Below, one piece after another: positions 1 to 8,265 of a stretch of 64,000 nucleotides of DNA; positions within the stretch are counted from its first letter, which is position 1; each line of letters opens with the position of its first letter. The position numbers and the translations under genes were made by a program. Source of the stretch: Corynebacterium sp. HMSC29G08 (GTDB lineage: Bacteria > Actinomycetota > Actinomycetes > Mycobacteriales > Mycobacteriaceae); assembly GCF_001806875.1 (NCBI RefSeq), contig NZ_KV786277.1, positions 16,451 to 80,450 on the forward strand, written 5' to 3'. Under the pieces are notes generated by a model that saw nothing but the letters and a program-made list of their open reading frames with translations, did no database searches and was not told the DNA's origin.

Positions 1-37
1 TGTACTGCACCCCTGCGGAGTAACGCTCAAGAACGCG

Positions 38-82
38 AAAGCCGCCCTCTTCCCTTCTCTATTTGGGGGGTGAGGGCGGCTT
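38..82 (-). terminator. Terminator of the clpP1-clpP2 operon
   Basis: Inverted repeat with arms GCCGCCCTC (41-49) and GAGGGCGGC (72-80) and a loop of about 22 bases, followed on the minus strand by TTTCG. It lies about 60 bases downstream of the clpP2 stop. The T tract is short, so this is a moderate call. Confidence 0.6.
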
Positions 83-124
83 ATTGTTGGAGCTGTTGGC
101 GCTGTTGGCGCTGTTGGCTTACGC

Positions 125-146
125 GCTCTGGTTACGCTCTGGTTAC
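125..146. repeat. 11-bp tandem repeat spanning the clpP2 stop codon
   Basis: Two exact copies of GCTCTGGTTAC (125-135 and 136-146). The clpP2 stop (143-145, TAA on the minus strand) is in the second copy and the same stop sequence recurs in the first. A separate 9-bp repeat (CGCTGTTGG, three copies) lies just beyond, at about 91-117. Confidence 0.85.
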
Positions 147-763
147 GCGTTCAGCTTGCGGTAATCAAAGACCTGGTCGATGATCCCGTACTCCTTCGCT
201 TCGGCGGCGGTAAGGATCTTGTCGCGGTCCGTGTCAATACGGACCTGCTCCGGGCTACGGCCCGAGTGGTGCGCAAGCGTCTCCTCCATGAGGCGACGCA
301 TACGCTCAATCTCATTGGCCTGGATCTCCAAGTCCGACACCTGGCCACGAGTGCCCTCAGTTGCCGGCTGGTGGATCAGTACACGTGAGTTCGGCAGTGC
401 CGCACGCTTACCCGGGGCACCTGCAGCCAAGATCACAGCCGCAGCAGACGCAGCCTGTCCCAGGCAGACCGTCTGGACGTCCGGGCGGACGTACTGCATC
501 GTGTCATAGATAGCCATCAACGCGGTGAAAGAACCGCCCGGGGAGTTGATGTACATCGTGATATCACGATCCGGGTCCTGGGACTCCAGCACCAGAAGCT
601 GCGCCATGATGTCGTTTGCAGACGTGTCATCCACCTGGGTACCCAAGAAGACAATGCGCTCTTCAAACAGCTTGCCGTACGGGTCGATCTGCTTCGTGCC
701 AAAGCTGGTTTCCTCGAGGAACTGCGGCAGCACGTAACGCGAGGTGGGCATCTGGAAAGTCAT
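143..763 (-). CDS. clpP2: ATP-dependent Clp protease proteolytic subunit 2
   Basis: Serine peptidase of family S14, 206 aa. It forms the second heptameric ring of the mixed ClpP1P2 protease that degrades proteins unfolded by ClpC1 or ClpX in the cytoplasm. The catalytic triad is visible: Ser106 in GQAAS, His131 in LIHQPA and Asp177 in RIDTD. The oligomerisation and substrate-groove signature YINSPGGS is at about 71-78. It is the distal gene of a two-gene operon, 48 bases after clpP1, in the same order as Rv2460c-Rv2461c. Its start is preceded by an AGGAG-like site (rev. comp. of ttctcct). In actinobacteria both ClpP paralogues are needed for activity, and both are intact here. Confidence 0.97.
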   Translation of the reverse strand: MTFQMPTSRYVLPQFLEETSFGTKQIDPYGKLFEERIVFLGTQVDDTSANDIMAQLLVLESQDPDRDITMYINSPGGSFTALMAIYDTMQYVRPDVQTVCLGQAASAAAVILAAGAPGKRAALPNSRVLIHQPATEGTRGQVSDLEIQANEIERMRRLMEETLAHHSGRSPEQVRIDTDRDKILTAAEAKEYGIIDQVFDYRKLNA

Positions 764-811
764 GAAAAGTTCTCCTCTGTGATTTTGCTTGCGTTGTCGC
801 TTGCCGGGTGA

Positions 812-1402
812 TTACTCGCCGATTGCGTGCGCACCAGCCTGAGCGGCGTGCTCAATAACGTGGTCCACAATGCCGTACTCCTTGGCTTCCTGCGCGGTGA
901 ACCAACGGTCACGGTCAGAATCCTTGGTGATCTGCTCGAAGGTCTGTCCCGTGTGCTCCGCAATCAGCTTCGCCATCTCACGCTTGGTCTGCGCGAACTG
1001 CTCAGCCTGGATAGCAATGTCTGCTGCGGTACCGCCAACACCTGCGGACGGCTGGTGCATCATGATGCGTGCATGCGGCAGCGCGTAGCGCTTACCCTTC
1101 GTGCCGCCGGAGAGCAGGAACTGACCCATCGAAGCAGCCAAGCCCATGCCGTAGGTGGCGATGTCGCACGGGGAGTACTTCATCGTGTCATAAATCGCCA
1201 TACCCGCGGTCACAGAGCCGCCCGGGGAGTTGATGTAGAGGTTGATGTCACGGGTCGGGTCCTCTGCGGACAGAAGGAGAATCTGCGCACACAGCTTGTT
1301 CGCAATCTCATCATTCACCTCCTGGCCCAGGAAAATAATGCGCTCACGGAGCAAGCGCTCATAGACCGAGTCACCCAAGTTCATGCCAGTCGGCTGCGTC
1401 AT
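812..1402 (-). CDS. clpP1: ATP-dependent Clp protease proteolytic subunit 1
   Basis: ClpP1, 196 aa, the partner ring of ClpP2. Triad: Ser91 (GLAAS), His116 (MMHQPSAG) and Asp161 (TKDSD); the INSPGGS signature is at 57-63. The ATG at 1402 (start MTQPTGMN) is chosen over the upstream in-frame ATG because an AAAGGA ribosome-binding site lies about 9 bases before it, and the extra N-terminal residues do not look like ClpP. It is first in the clpP1-clpP2 operon. A candidate ClgR operator lies about 90 bases upstream, which fits the known ClgR control of this operon in C. glutamicum. Confidence 0.97.
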   Translation of the reverse strand: MTQPTGMNLGDSVYERLLRERIIFLGQEVNDEIANKLCAQILLLSAEDPTRDINLYINSPGGSVTAGMAIYDTMKYSPCDIATYGMGLAASMGQFLLSGGTKGKRYALPHARIMMHQPSAGVGGTAADIAIQAEQFAQTKREMAKLIAEHTGQTFEQITKDSDRDRWFTAQEAKEYGIVDHVIEHAAQAGAHAIGE

Positions 1403-1490
1403 TGTTGCCGCGTCCTTTCTAAAGACCTTTGTTGCTTTCACTAGTTATTAACGCCACTACCTTACTCGGGCATTACACTATCGACGCCCA

Positions 1491-1508
1491 CGTTCGCTAC
1501 CGGCGTAC
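1491..1508 (-). promoter_or_regulatory. Candidate ClgR operator upstream of clpP1
   Basis: The sequence TTCGCTACCGGCGTAC (1493-1508) has two CGC/GCG half-sites separated by five bases. It agrees, apart from one core mismatch, with the ClgR consensus I recall for C. glutamicum (CGCYNANRGCG flanked by A/T). ClgR activates clpP1P2 and clpC there. The position, about 90 bases upstream of the clpP1 start, is suitable for an activator. This is inference from a remembered motif. Confidence 0.45.
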
Positions 1509-1599
1509 GCCCCCTTCCCACTCCTTTTGGCTCTTTTACCCACTTGCGCCACCTTTTGTCCCGCTCGCCACGCTAGTCCCATTGCAAACATTTCGATTT

Positions 1600-1765
1600 G
1601 TTACGGATGTGACTGCAAAACCGCAGGGGCCTGAAAGATTTTGCATTTGTTTTCAGCGCATCGGGTGCCCTGGCGCGGGTTTTTGTAAGCGAAGCCGCCT
1701 TGCTACGGATGTGACAAACCCGACCTGGGGCTTTGTAAATGACCCCGTGGTCGTTTACAAACGGG
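1600..1765. repeat. Degenerate intergenic repeat with a long hairpin
   Basis: The 434-base gap between clpP1 and tig has no convincing gene. TACGGATGTGAC occurs at 1602-1613 and 1704-1715, 102 bases apart, each followed by a related GGGG...TTTG tract. At 1732-1761 there is an inverted repeat with 13-base arms (TTTGTAAA.GACC and GGTC.TTTACAAA) around a 4-base loop. The stretch CGACCTGGGGCTTTG here resembles CGACCTGGGGTTTTG in the tandem repeat at 63724-64000, so it may belong to the same intergenic family. Confidence 0.55.
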
Positions 1766-1781
1766 CGTCCGGGCAACAAAC

Positions 1782-1822
1782 AAAAACACCCCGCACCACC
1801 CTCACCGGGTGCACGGGGCGCT
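1782..1822 (-). terminator. Rho-independent terminator of tig
   Basis: On the minus strand, 15 bases after the tig stop, a GC-rich imperfect stem (CCCCGTGCACCC with GGGTGGTGCGGGG) is followed by TGTTTTTGTTTG. Confidence 0.8.
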
Positions 1823-1836
1823 TGCGTTAACAAGCC

Positions 1837-3192
1837 TTACTCGTCGGCGGAAGCCTCGTCAGCCTCGTCCTCGATCTCGCCGAAGTACTCGTTCGGATCG
1901 ATAGAGTTGCCGTCCTCATCCTTCACAGACGTGCGGGAGATGGCAGCTGCCAGGGCCTTGCCGCGGCGAACGTCGGCGAACAGGTTACCGATCTGGTTGT
2001 TCTGCTGCAGCGTTGCGATGAACTGGTTCGGGTCCATGCCGTAAGACTGCGCAGTGAACAGGATGTGATCGGTGATCTCTTCCTGGGTCACCTCCGGAGC
2101 TTCAGCATCTGCGACAGCATCGAGGAACAGCTGGGTGCGCACGGACTCTTCAGCCTGCTTACGGGAGTCCTTGTCAAACTCCTCGCGGGTGGTGCCCTGT
2201 GCTTCAAGCAGCTGAGCGAGAGCGTTCTCGTCATGTGCCAGCTGGCCCAGGAGCTGGTGAAGCTGGTTGTGCACCTGCTCATCAACGACAGACTCCGGCA
2301 GCGGGAACTCAACCTGAGCCAGTGCAGCCTTGAGCACCTCGTCGCGGATGTCGGCAGCCTGCTGAGCCTTCAGGCCCTCCTCAAGCTGGGACTTCGTGGA
2401 CTCACGCAGCTCTTCAACGGTGTCGAACTCGGAAGCGAGCTGTGCGAACTCGTCATCCAGGTCCGGCAGCTTACGCTCCTTGGTCTGCTGCACGGTCACC
2501 TTCACGGTGGCCTCTTCACCCTTGTGCTCGCCGTATTCGATCTTGGTGGTGAACTCGTTGTCCTCACCGGTCTTCATGCCGCGCAGTGCGGTGTCAAGAC
2601 CCTTGATCAGGTCATCGGAGCCAACCTGGTAGGTCAGGCCTTCTGCGGAAGCCTCGTCGAGCTTCTCACCGTCAACGGTCGCCTCAACGTCGATCACAGC
2701 GAAGTCATCGGTCTTCAGCTTACGCTTGGTTTCCTTCAGCTCACCGAAGCGGCCACGCAGGTCGTCGAGCTCCTTGTCCACAGCCTCGTCGTCAACCTTG
2801 CGGGCCGGGACGGTCACGTCAATCTTGGAGAAGTCCGGAACCTCAATCTCCGGGCGTACGTCGAACTCGGCAGTGAACTCAACAACGTCGTTGTCTTCGA
2901 TCTTGGTGATCTCGATGTCCGGCTGGCCCAGCGGGTTCAGCTCGTTCTCGGACAGCGCACGGTCGTAGCGGGACGGCAGCATGTCGTTGACTACCTGCTC
3001 GAGGATTGGGCCGCGGCCAAATCGAGCGTCGATAAGCTGGCGAGGAGCCTTGCCACGACGGAAGCCCGGGATGTTGACCTGCTGTGCAATTGCCTTGTAC
3101 GCCTGGTCAATCTCGCGACCCAGTTCGTCGAAGGGGACGGAGACGTCCAGCTTGACTCGGGTGTCGCTGAGCTTCTCGACGTTTGTCTTCAC
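1837..3192 (-). CDS. tig: Trigger factor, ribosome-associated chaperone and prolyl isomerase
   Basis: Trigger factor, 451 aa, the usual length for the family. It binds the ribosome exit tunnel and shields nascent chains. The N-terminal ribosome-binding signature GFRRGKAP is at 43-50. A central FKBP-type PPIase domain (about 155-245) and a long helical C-terminal domain follow, ending in an acidic tail ([11 protein letters not shown]). Its position upstream of clpP1P2 is conserved in mycobacteria (Rv2462c). The tail is rich in Glu/Asp, as in other actinobacterial trigger factors. Confidence 0.97.
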   Translation of the reverse strand: MKTNVEKLSDTRVKLDVSVPFDELGREIDQAYKAIAQQVNIPGFRRGKAPRQLIDARFGRGPILEQVVNDMLPSRYDRALSENELNPLGQPDIEITKIEDNDVVEFTAEFDVRPEIEVPDFSKIDVTVPARKVDDEAVDKELDDLRGRFGELKETKRKLKTDDFAVIDVEATVDGEKLDEASAEGLTYQVGSDDLIKGLDTALRGMKTGEDNEFTTKIEYGEHKGEEATVKVTVQQTKERKLPDLDDEFAQLASEFDTVEELRESTKSQLEEGLKAQQAADIRDEVLKAALAQVEFPLPESVVDEQVHNQLHQLLGQLAHDENALAQLLEAQGTTREEFDKDSRKQAEESVRTQLFLDAVADAEAPEVTQEEITDHILFTAQSYGMDPNQFIATLQQNNQIGNLFADVRRGKALAAAISRTSVKDEDGNSIDPNEYFGEIEDEADEASADE

Positions 3193-3237
3193 GAATAACT
3201 CCTGTACTAAATCGATTGAACGGTTATAAAAACCTTG

Positions 3238-3311
3238 TCGGGGCGACAGGATTTGAACCTGCGACCCCCTGCTCCCAAAGCAGGTGCGCTACCAAACTGC
3301 GCCACGCCCCG
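3238..3311 (-). tRNA. tRNA-Pro(UGG)
   Basis: Complete cloverleaf on the minus strand. The acceptor stem is CGGGGCG/CGCCCCG with discriminator A. The anticodon arm is CCTGC-TTTGGGA-GCAGG with anticodon TGG, and the T-loop is GGTTCAAATCC. The CCA end is not encoded. Confidence 0.96.
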
Positions 3312-3380
3312 TGAGTCGTGAAAAACTCACGTCGGGTCATTGTAATACCCGTGCCTATAAGAGATAGCAACGGGTCGCGA

Positions 3381-3413
3381 AAAAACAAAAAAGCCCCGTT
3401 CAGAGGGGCTTTT
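3381..3413 (-). terminator. Terminator downstream of tRNA-Gly
   Basis: Stem AAGCCCC (3391-3397) and GGGGCTT (3405-3411). Read on the minus strand it is followed by TTTTTTGTTTTTT, immediately downstream of tRNA-Gly. Confidence 0.85.
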
Positions 3414-3418
3414 CTTGG

Positions 3419-3490
3419 AGGGAATGACGGGAATCGAACCCGCGTCTTCAGCTTGGAAGGCTGAGGTATTAGCCACTATACGACATTCCC
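3419..3490 (-). tRNA. tRNA-Gly(UCC)
   Basis: Cloverleaf of 72 bases on the minus strand. The acceptor is GGGAATG/CATTCCC. The anticodon arm is TCAGC-CTTCCAA-GCTGA with anticodon TCC, and the T-arm contains GGTTCGATTCC. With tRNA-Pro it marks the boundary between the conserved clp-tig block and the accessory island. Confidence 0.95.
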
Positions 3491-3580
3491 ATGCGCCTAA
3501 ACGCTGCTCAGATGAGCTGCTCGGAACTTTAGCGCAGGTTCACCCGTTGAACCAAACAACAACGAATTTTAGGAGGATTC

Positions 3581-4372
3581 TTGCTCACGTTTTTGCTCAT
3601 CGTCCTCATTGTTGGCGCGGTTGTAGTGTTGCTTCCTTCCGGTGGCGATCGGCAGGTACAGCAGCGGCAGCAGGAGCAGATTTCGCTTGACGACGCATTG
3701 GCGGACGCCAAACGCTGGACCGACCGTTTAGGCTCCCAAGTGCTCACAATTTCCGGTAATGACGCCGCGTCAACCCAGGCCATGGCTGACGCTTCCGAGC
3801 GCTTCAACGCAGCTTCTGCCGGCCTTGCGGACGCACGCACCCCCAAGCAGGCGATGCTCGCCCGCGAGTCTGCGCTTGAGGGCTTGCATTACGTCAACGC
3901 CGCCCGCGAAATCATGGGGCTTCCTGCAGGTCCGCAGCTGCCTGAGCTTGAGGGGCAACGCCAGGCGGGCCGCGTGACTGAGCAGCGCTCCGTGCGTCAG
4001 GAAGACGGCACCGTCGTTACCGCTTCCCCCGTGGCTACTGCAGCTACCCCGCACTACTACCCCGGCGGCGCCGTCGCTGGTCGTCCTGTTCCGGCCGGTT
4101 GGTACTCCACTGCGTGGTGGGCTCCGGCGATGATGACAGGTATGTGGGCTGCGTCTTCAATGATGTTCTACTCCGCAATGTTCGCAGGCATGGCTGGAAC
4201 CCCGTCGCCGGAGGCCTTTGGGGCTGGCGATTTCGGCGGCGACATGGCTGGTGACATGGGTGGCATGGAAGGCATGTCCGATGTCGGTGGTGCTGAAGGC
4301 ACGGGCGATATGGGCGGTTTCGAGGGCGGCGGCTTTGATGGCGGCGGTTTTGACTTCGGCTTCGACTTCTAA
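3581..4372 (+). CDS. Membrane-anchored protein with Gly-rich tail, unknown function
   Basis: 263 aa, no family I can name. Start is TTG at 3581, supported by a perfect AGGAGG at 3571-3576 four bases before it; no ATG or GTG fits. Residues 1-19 are an uncleaved-looking N-terminal membrane anchor (MLTFLLIVLIVGAVVVLLP). A helical, Ala-rich region (about 30-115) looks extracytoplasmic. A second hydrophobic, Met/Trp-rich stretch (about 172-206) may be another membrane segment. The last 50 residues are Gly/Asp/Met repeats (GGD, MGG, FDGGGFD). Divergent from the tRNA genes and followed 29 bases later by the DUF1707 gene, so both probably act at the envelope. Confidence 0.75.
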   Translation: MLTFLLIVLIVGAVVVLLPSGGDRQVQQRQQEQISLDDALADAKRWTDRLGSQVLTISGNDAASTQAMADASERFNAASAGLADARTPKQAMLARESALEGLHYVNAAREIMGLPAGPQLPELEGQRQAGRVTEQRSVRQEDGTVVTASPVATAATPHYYPGGAVAGRPVPAGWYSTAWWAPAMMTGMWAASSMMFYSAMFAGMAGTPSPEAFGAGDFGGDMAGDMGGMEGMSDVGGAEGTGDMGGFEGGGFDGGGFDFGFDF

Positions 4373-4401
4373 ACCCATTATTTTCACTTAGGCTAGAGCA
4401 C

Positions 4402-5064
4402 GTGAGCACAGCAAACGAACCTCGTAAACGCCTTTCCAGTGCCGCCCGCCAGGCAACGACCGATGCCTTGGCGGCGGCGTATGCCGATGGCCAGCTCACT
4501 ACTGAAGAGTTTGACCTGCGTACTAAGCAAGCGTGGGGCGCAACCTATGCCGACGAGGTTGAACATCTCACCGCTGATTTGGATGTCCCCGGCAACGACG
4601 ACGTGCTTCCCCAGAACATGCCTTACGCACCGTTGGCTCCGCGAGCAAACACCAGCCGCGCGTTGTCCATGGTCACGGGTGAGCCTGGGGGTAGCGCCAT
4701 CTCTGTTTCCGTAATGAGTGGTGTTGGACGCTCCGGCAACTGGCTTGTTGCGCCAAGCCACTTCTCCCTTGCCCTGATGGGTGGCACGGATCTGAACCTG
4801 CTCAAAGCTCGCTTCACCGAGGCGCACACCAGGATTAACACGCTTGCCCTGATGGGCGGGGTGCGCATCATCGTGCCTGAGGATATCCGAGTCCTCAGCG
4901 AGGGTTTCGCCCTCATGGGTGGCTTCGAGATTCACGACGACAAAAGCGTCACCATCTCCCAACACGATCTCCCCGCGAACGCCCCCACGCTCACCATTGG
5001 CGGTCTTGCCTTGATGGGTGGCGTGGAGGTTATCCGCATGGCGCGCAATGCCAACCCCAAATAA
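4402..5064 (+). CDS. DUF1707 (SHOCT-like) protein with four ALMGG repeats
   Basis: 220 aa. The N-terminus (about 8-60) matches DUF1707: a short helical domain with LAAAYADGQLTTEEFDLR, then DEVEHLTADLDVP. The C-terminal half carries four ALMGG motifs in short beta-rich units (SLALMGG, TLALMGG, GFALMGG, GLALMGG). This resembles the LiaF-type C-terminal fold seen in cell-envelope stress proteins. No membrane segment is evident. GTG start at 4402, with TAGGCT seven bases upstream, suggests a leaderless transcript. It converges on the large Ala-rich gene. A role in envelope stress sensing is only a guess from the domain family. Confidence 0.82.
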   Translation: MSTANEPRKRLSSAARQATTDALAAAYADGQLTTEEFDLRTKQAWGATYADEVEHLTADLDVPGNDDVLPQNMPYAPLAPRANTSRALSMVTGEPGGSAISVSVMSGVGRSGNWLVAPSHFSLALMGGTDLNLLKARFTEAHTRINTLALMGGVRIIVPEDIRVLSEGFALMGGFEIHDDKSVTISQHDLPANAPTLTIGGLALMGGVEVIRMARNANPK

Positions 5065-5079
5065 TCTCCGCTACTCCCC

Positions 5080-6771
5080 TCATTCACGCACGTTGCCGTC
5101 GATGACGCTGGGTAGCACCAGCGGTGCCTCCCCAAGCAGCGCCCTGAGGTTGCCCTCACGCTCAACTGCGCTGGTCACCGCTTGAACTTTGGCGGCCTTA
5201 CGTTGTTTGCCCTGCTGCCCTTGACCGGCTCCAGCTACGCCCATGGGTCCACCGGCAAACGCAGTTCCACGTCCTTGTGTTGTATGTGCGGTGGTAGTGC
5301 TCGTCGATAGTGGCGAGGCCCCTGCACCAGCGCCCATTCCCGGACCAGCAAGCGGTGCGCCGCCAGCGCCGATGCCTCCTGCGACGCCACCCGCGCCTGC
5401 GCCCGCGGCGAGCCCATTTGCGAGATCACTTCTTAGACCGGGGTTGCGCCCGCTGCGGTTGCTTTGTTGCGCACGACCGCCACCCCCGCCAAGAGCCCCC
5501 ATGCCTCCCGCAACGCCACCTGCCGGAGCACCTGTACCGGCCGCAGAAGCCGAAGCAGCAGTACTACCGACGCTGCCAGGTGCCATAGCGTTCAAACCAG
5601 CACCACCCGATGCAAGGTTGCCCGGCGCGCCACCAACCATCCCCGCGCCCGGGGTTAACGACGGGGGTATCGACGGCGCCGCCAACGACGCCGCCTGCGT
5701 CTGCGTCGCACCCGCCTTAATCGCCTCAACAACATCTGGGTTGACCTTGCCGTATGCGCCGATGACGTCATCAGGCGTGGTTGCTCGGGCAAGGTCCGCG
5801 TGGCCGAGAGCCCGGAAGGATTCTTGGATGACCTTCGGCAGCGGCGAGCGTTCAAACGATGGTGCGTCTGGCGCGTTGATTTCCCGGATGTCGAAGGGGT
5901 TGCCCGAAAGCTGATCTAAGTCGGGCAACAGCTGGACAAACGACGGCACCGTTGCCGCAAGTTGCGAGGTCGCCCTAGGTGCGAAGACTGCGAGGTATTG
6001 TGCCTCATACGCCGGACGCATCGCGGGCGGAAGCGCCATGGCCGCCGCTGCTGCCACCGCGGCCATGACGGTCTCTGCCGACGCCAAGCTCCCCAGCGCT
6101 GTGGTGTGCGCGGACATCGCATCAGCACGGCGAGCGTAAACATTGCCGGCGCGTTGGATTTTGTTCACGTGCGCGTCGCCACGCTGGACCCATGCTGTTT
6201 CCATTGAGGGGGCAAAGCAATTCTTCACCTCAAACAGTGCCATCACGGACTCATCCAGAGCGCGGGCTGCCATTGTCCAACTCGCTGCCTCAGCCTCCGC
6301 GGCAGCCACGTTCGACGCTGCGAGGAGCCGCTCCAGCACGCGCAGGCTCATGGGCGGCACAACAACGGGTGCCGTAGGCGCAAAACTCGGGGCCTTCGCG
6401 TTGGAGAGTCCTGTCGACGCTTCCATGCGCCCCAACCACTCCGAAAACGAATCCTGGTTGGCAAAGTTGATCGCGGAAAACGCGCCCGCCAGCGAATCAT
6501 CAGCACGCTGCATGTTCTTCAGATTGACCTCGGAAACGTGCGCAGCATCCAGCATGTGTGAAGCCAACGCAAAAGACGACTTCGGTGCATTGACTGCCGA
6601 GACTGCTCCCAGCATTTGCCCGGATTCACGAAACCCCGATAACTGGGAGAAAGTAGCGAGTGCGCTCCTGACCCCCTCGCGCCCAGAACTCCGAGTTGTT
6701 TTTGCTTCCTTCCTGAGGAGGGAAATCCCCCGCATCAGTGCTTCTACATCTAAACGAACTACTTGGTTCAT
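5080..6771 (-). CDS. Large Ala/Gly-rich protein with WXG-like N-terminus, unknown
   Basis: 563 aa, no signal peptide or membrane segment visible. Residues 1-300 are predicted helical and Ala-rich, with a Trp-Leu-Gly at 112-114 (SEWLGRME). That is reminiscent of the WXG turn in type VII secretion substrates such as EspB or PPE proteins. Residues about 375-520 are low-complexity Gly/Ala/Pro. A non-repetitive tail (REGNLRALLGEAP, then PSVIDGNVRE) is likely functional because it is unlike the linker before it. A GGGGGA ribosome-binding site lies seven bases before the ATG. The same GGGGGATT leader precedes the three upstream lipoprotein genes, so they may be co-expressed. No ESX core gene is in the window, so secretion is inference. 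Confidence 0.75.
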   Translation of the reverse strand: MNQVVRLDVEALMRGISLLRKEAKTTRSSGREGVRSALATFSQLSGFRESGQMLGAVSAVNAPKSSFALASHMLDAAHVSEVNLKNMQRADDSLAGAFSAINFANQDSFSEWLGRMEASTGLSNAKAPSFAPTAPVVVPPMSLRVLERLLAASNVAAAEAEAASWTMAARALDESVMALFEVKNCFAPSMETAWVQRGDAHVNKIQRAGNVYARRADAMSAHTTALGSLASAETVMAAVAAAAAMALPPAMRPAYEAQYLAVFAPRATSQLAATVPSFVQLLPDLDQLSGNPFDIREINAPDAPSFERSPLPKVIQESFRALGHADLARATTPDDVIGAYGKVNPDVVEAIKAGATQTQAASLAAPSIPPSLTPGAGMVGGAPGNLASGGAGLNAMAPGSVGSTAASASAAGTGAPAGGVAGGMGALGGGGGRAQQSNRSGRNPGLRSDLANGLAAGAGAGGVAGGIGAGGAPLAGPGMGAGAGASPLSTSTTTAHTTQGRGTAFAGGPMGVAGAGQGQQGKQRKAAKVQAVTSAVEREGNLRALLGEAPLVLPSVIDGNVRE

Positions 6772-6865
6772 GAAAAATCCCCCGTATTTTGGTGTCTTGG
6801 TTCAGCCTTGTGAGACACCATCTTAGAGCCTAAAACGTCTTTTGACAGCAGGAACCGTGTACACT

Positions 6866-7513
6866 TTAGTGGACATCGGGGCTACCGAGCGCGCGATAGA
6901 GTTGCTCAACAACCTCAATCGCAGCGTTGCACATCTCTTCGGTTGTTACGTACCTCGAATCACCTCCGGCTGAAGCGCCGAAGCCTCCGCGCGCAGTATC
7001 GATCTGGGTATAGCAAAAGCCTGGGTAAAAATCGGTCGCTGCAAAAGCGAAGAGTTCCGGAATGAGCTCAGAACGGTACTCGGGGTATAGAAGTCCCTGG
7101 GCCTCAATCATCTCTCTGGTGGTATTCCCGTTTGCAAACGAGACTGTCACGGCTTTGTCTCGCTGTTCCTCCGTGCTCGGCAGATGGCAGGTGTTCAACC
7201 CGTGAAACGTCCGTCCCTCGTCTTTCACGATGACCTCCGGAAAACCAGCCGCAGCATACTCTTCCGGGGTGATCTCGGTACAGGGGTTAAAAAGAGAATC
7301 ACCAAGCGAATAAGGATCGAAATCCCCGAACTCCTACACCCCCGATTCGAAGTAAAACGCCCGCAGCTGACTCGAGACAGACTCCGACGCCGGAACCGAA
7401 GACGCAGGCGGAAGTGCAGCAACGCCTTCAATCTTTTCGGACGGCACACATCCGCTCGCCAACAGCACAACCCCCGCCAGCGTCGCGCTGACCGCAGCCG
7501 ACCTCTTTCCCAT
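6866..7513 (-). pseudogene. Lipoprotein copy 1, DUF3558-like, broken by a nonsense codon
   Basis: Homologue of the intact copies at 7571-8221 and 8266-8889. The signal peptide and lipobox (LLASGC) are intact, but codon TTG (Leu in GVLEFGDFD) has become TAG at 7334-7336. The rest of the frame stays open to the normal end at 6866, so one base change is the only visible lesion. Translation would stop after about 59 residues, giving a lipidated stub. An in-frame GTG at 7228 could restart but would make an unexported fragment. Part of the gene (7176-7334) is identical to copy 2. Confidence 0.88.
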
Positions 7514-7570
7514 CACAAATCCCCCTTAACTCGGATTTCAAAACCGCCCACCAAACTCCAGTGGACAACT

Positions 7571-8221
7571 CTAGTGGACATCAGGGTTGCCAAACGTGCG
7601 ATACAGTTGCTCCACAATCTCGATCGCAGCGTTGCACATCTCTTCTGTTGTTACGAACCGCGGGTCACCCCCAGCTGAAGCACCAAACCCTCCACGCACG
7701 GTATCAATCTGGATATAACAGATGCCTGGGTAGTGCTCATTTGCCGCAATGGCAAAGAGTTCCGGAATGAGCTCGGAGCGATACTCAGGCAACAAGAGCC
7801 CTCGTTCCTCAACCATCTCTCTGGTGATGTTCCCGTTGGCGAATGAAATCCCTACCGCTTTCTTGAGCTGCTCCTCCGTACTCGGCAGATGGCAGGTGTT
7901 CAACCCGTGAAACGTCCGTCCCTCGTCTTTCACGATGACCTCCGGAAAACCAGCCGCAGCATACTCTTCCGGGGTGATCTCGGTACAGGGGTTAAAAAGA
8001 GAATCACCAAGCGAATAAGGATCGAAATCCCCGAACTCCAACACCCCCGAATCGAAGTAAAACGCCCTCGGCGTCTCACCCGCGGCAGACTCCGAAGCCG
8101 AAACCGAAGACGCAGGCGGAAACGCAGCTACGCCTTCAATCTTTTCGGACGGCACACACCCACTGACCAACAGCACAACTCCTGCCAACACTGAGCTGAC
8201 CGCAGCCGACCTCTTTCTCAT
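7571..8221 (-). CDS. Lipoprotein copy 2, DUF3558-like
   Basis: 216 aa from the ATG at 8221 (a GTG directly precedes it at 8224; the ATG has the better seven-base spacing from GGGGG). Lipid-anchored: signal peptide with lipobox LLVSGC, then a Ser/Ala-rich linker. The mature domain contains FNPCTEITPEEYAAAGFP, like the DPC...L motif of DUF3558 lipoproteins (mycobacterial LprB/LprC group). It has four further Cys likely to pair (NTC, GICY, EEMC). Function is unknown. Middle gene of a three-copy tandem array; 159 bases (7881-8039) are identical to copy 1. Confidence 0.85.
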   Translation of the reverse strand: MRKRSAAVSSVLAGVVLLVSGCVPSEKIEGVAAFPPASSVSASESAAGETPRAFYFDSGVLEFGDFDPYSLGDSLFNPCTEITPEEYAAAGFPEVIVKDEGRTFHGLNTCHLPSTEEQLKKAVGISFANGNITREMVEERGLLLPEYRSELIPELFAIAANEHYPGICYIQIDTVRGGFGASAGGDPRFVTTEEMCNAAIEIVEQLYRTFGNPDVH

Positions 8222-8265
8222 CACAAATCCCCCTTAACTCGGATTTCAAAACCTCCCACCAAACT

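Noticed and set aside
2065..3198. 377-codon open frame antisense to tig
   Set aside because: Leu/Val/His-rich shadow caused by codon bias of tig; no start site and no family resemblance.
6866..7228. Independent gene starting at the GTG at 7228
   Set aside because: It is the downstream half of the lipoprotein pseudogene with no ribosome site or signal peptide.
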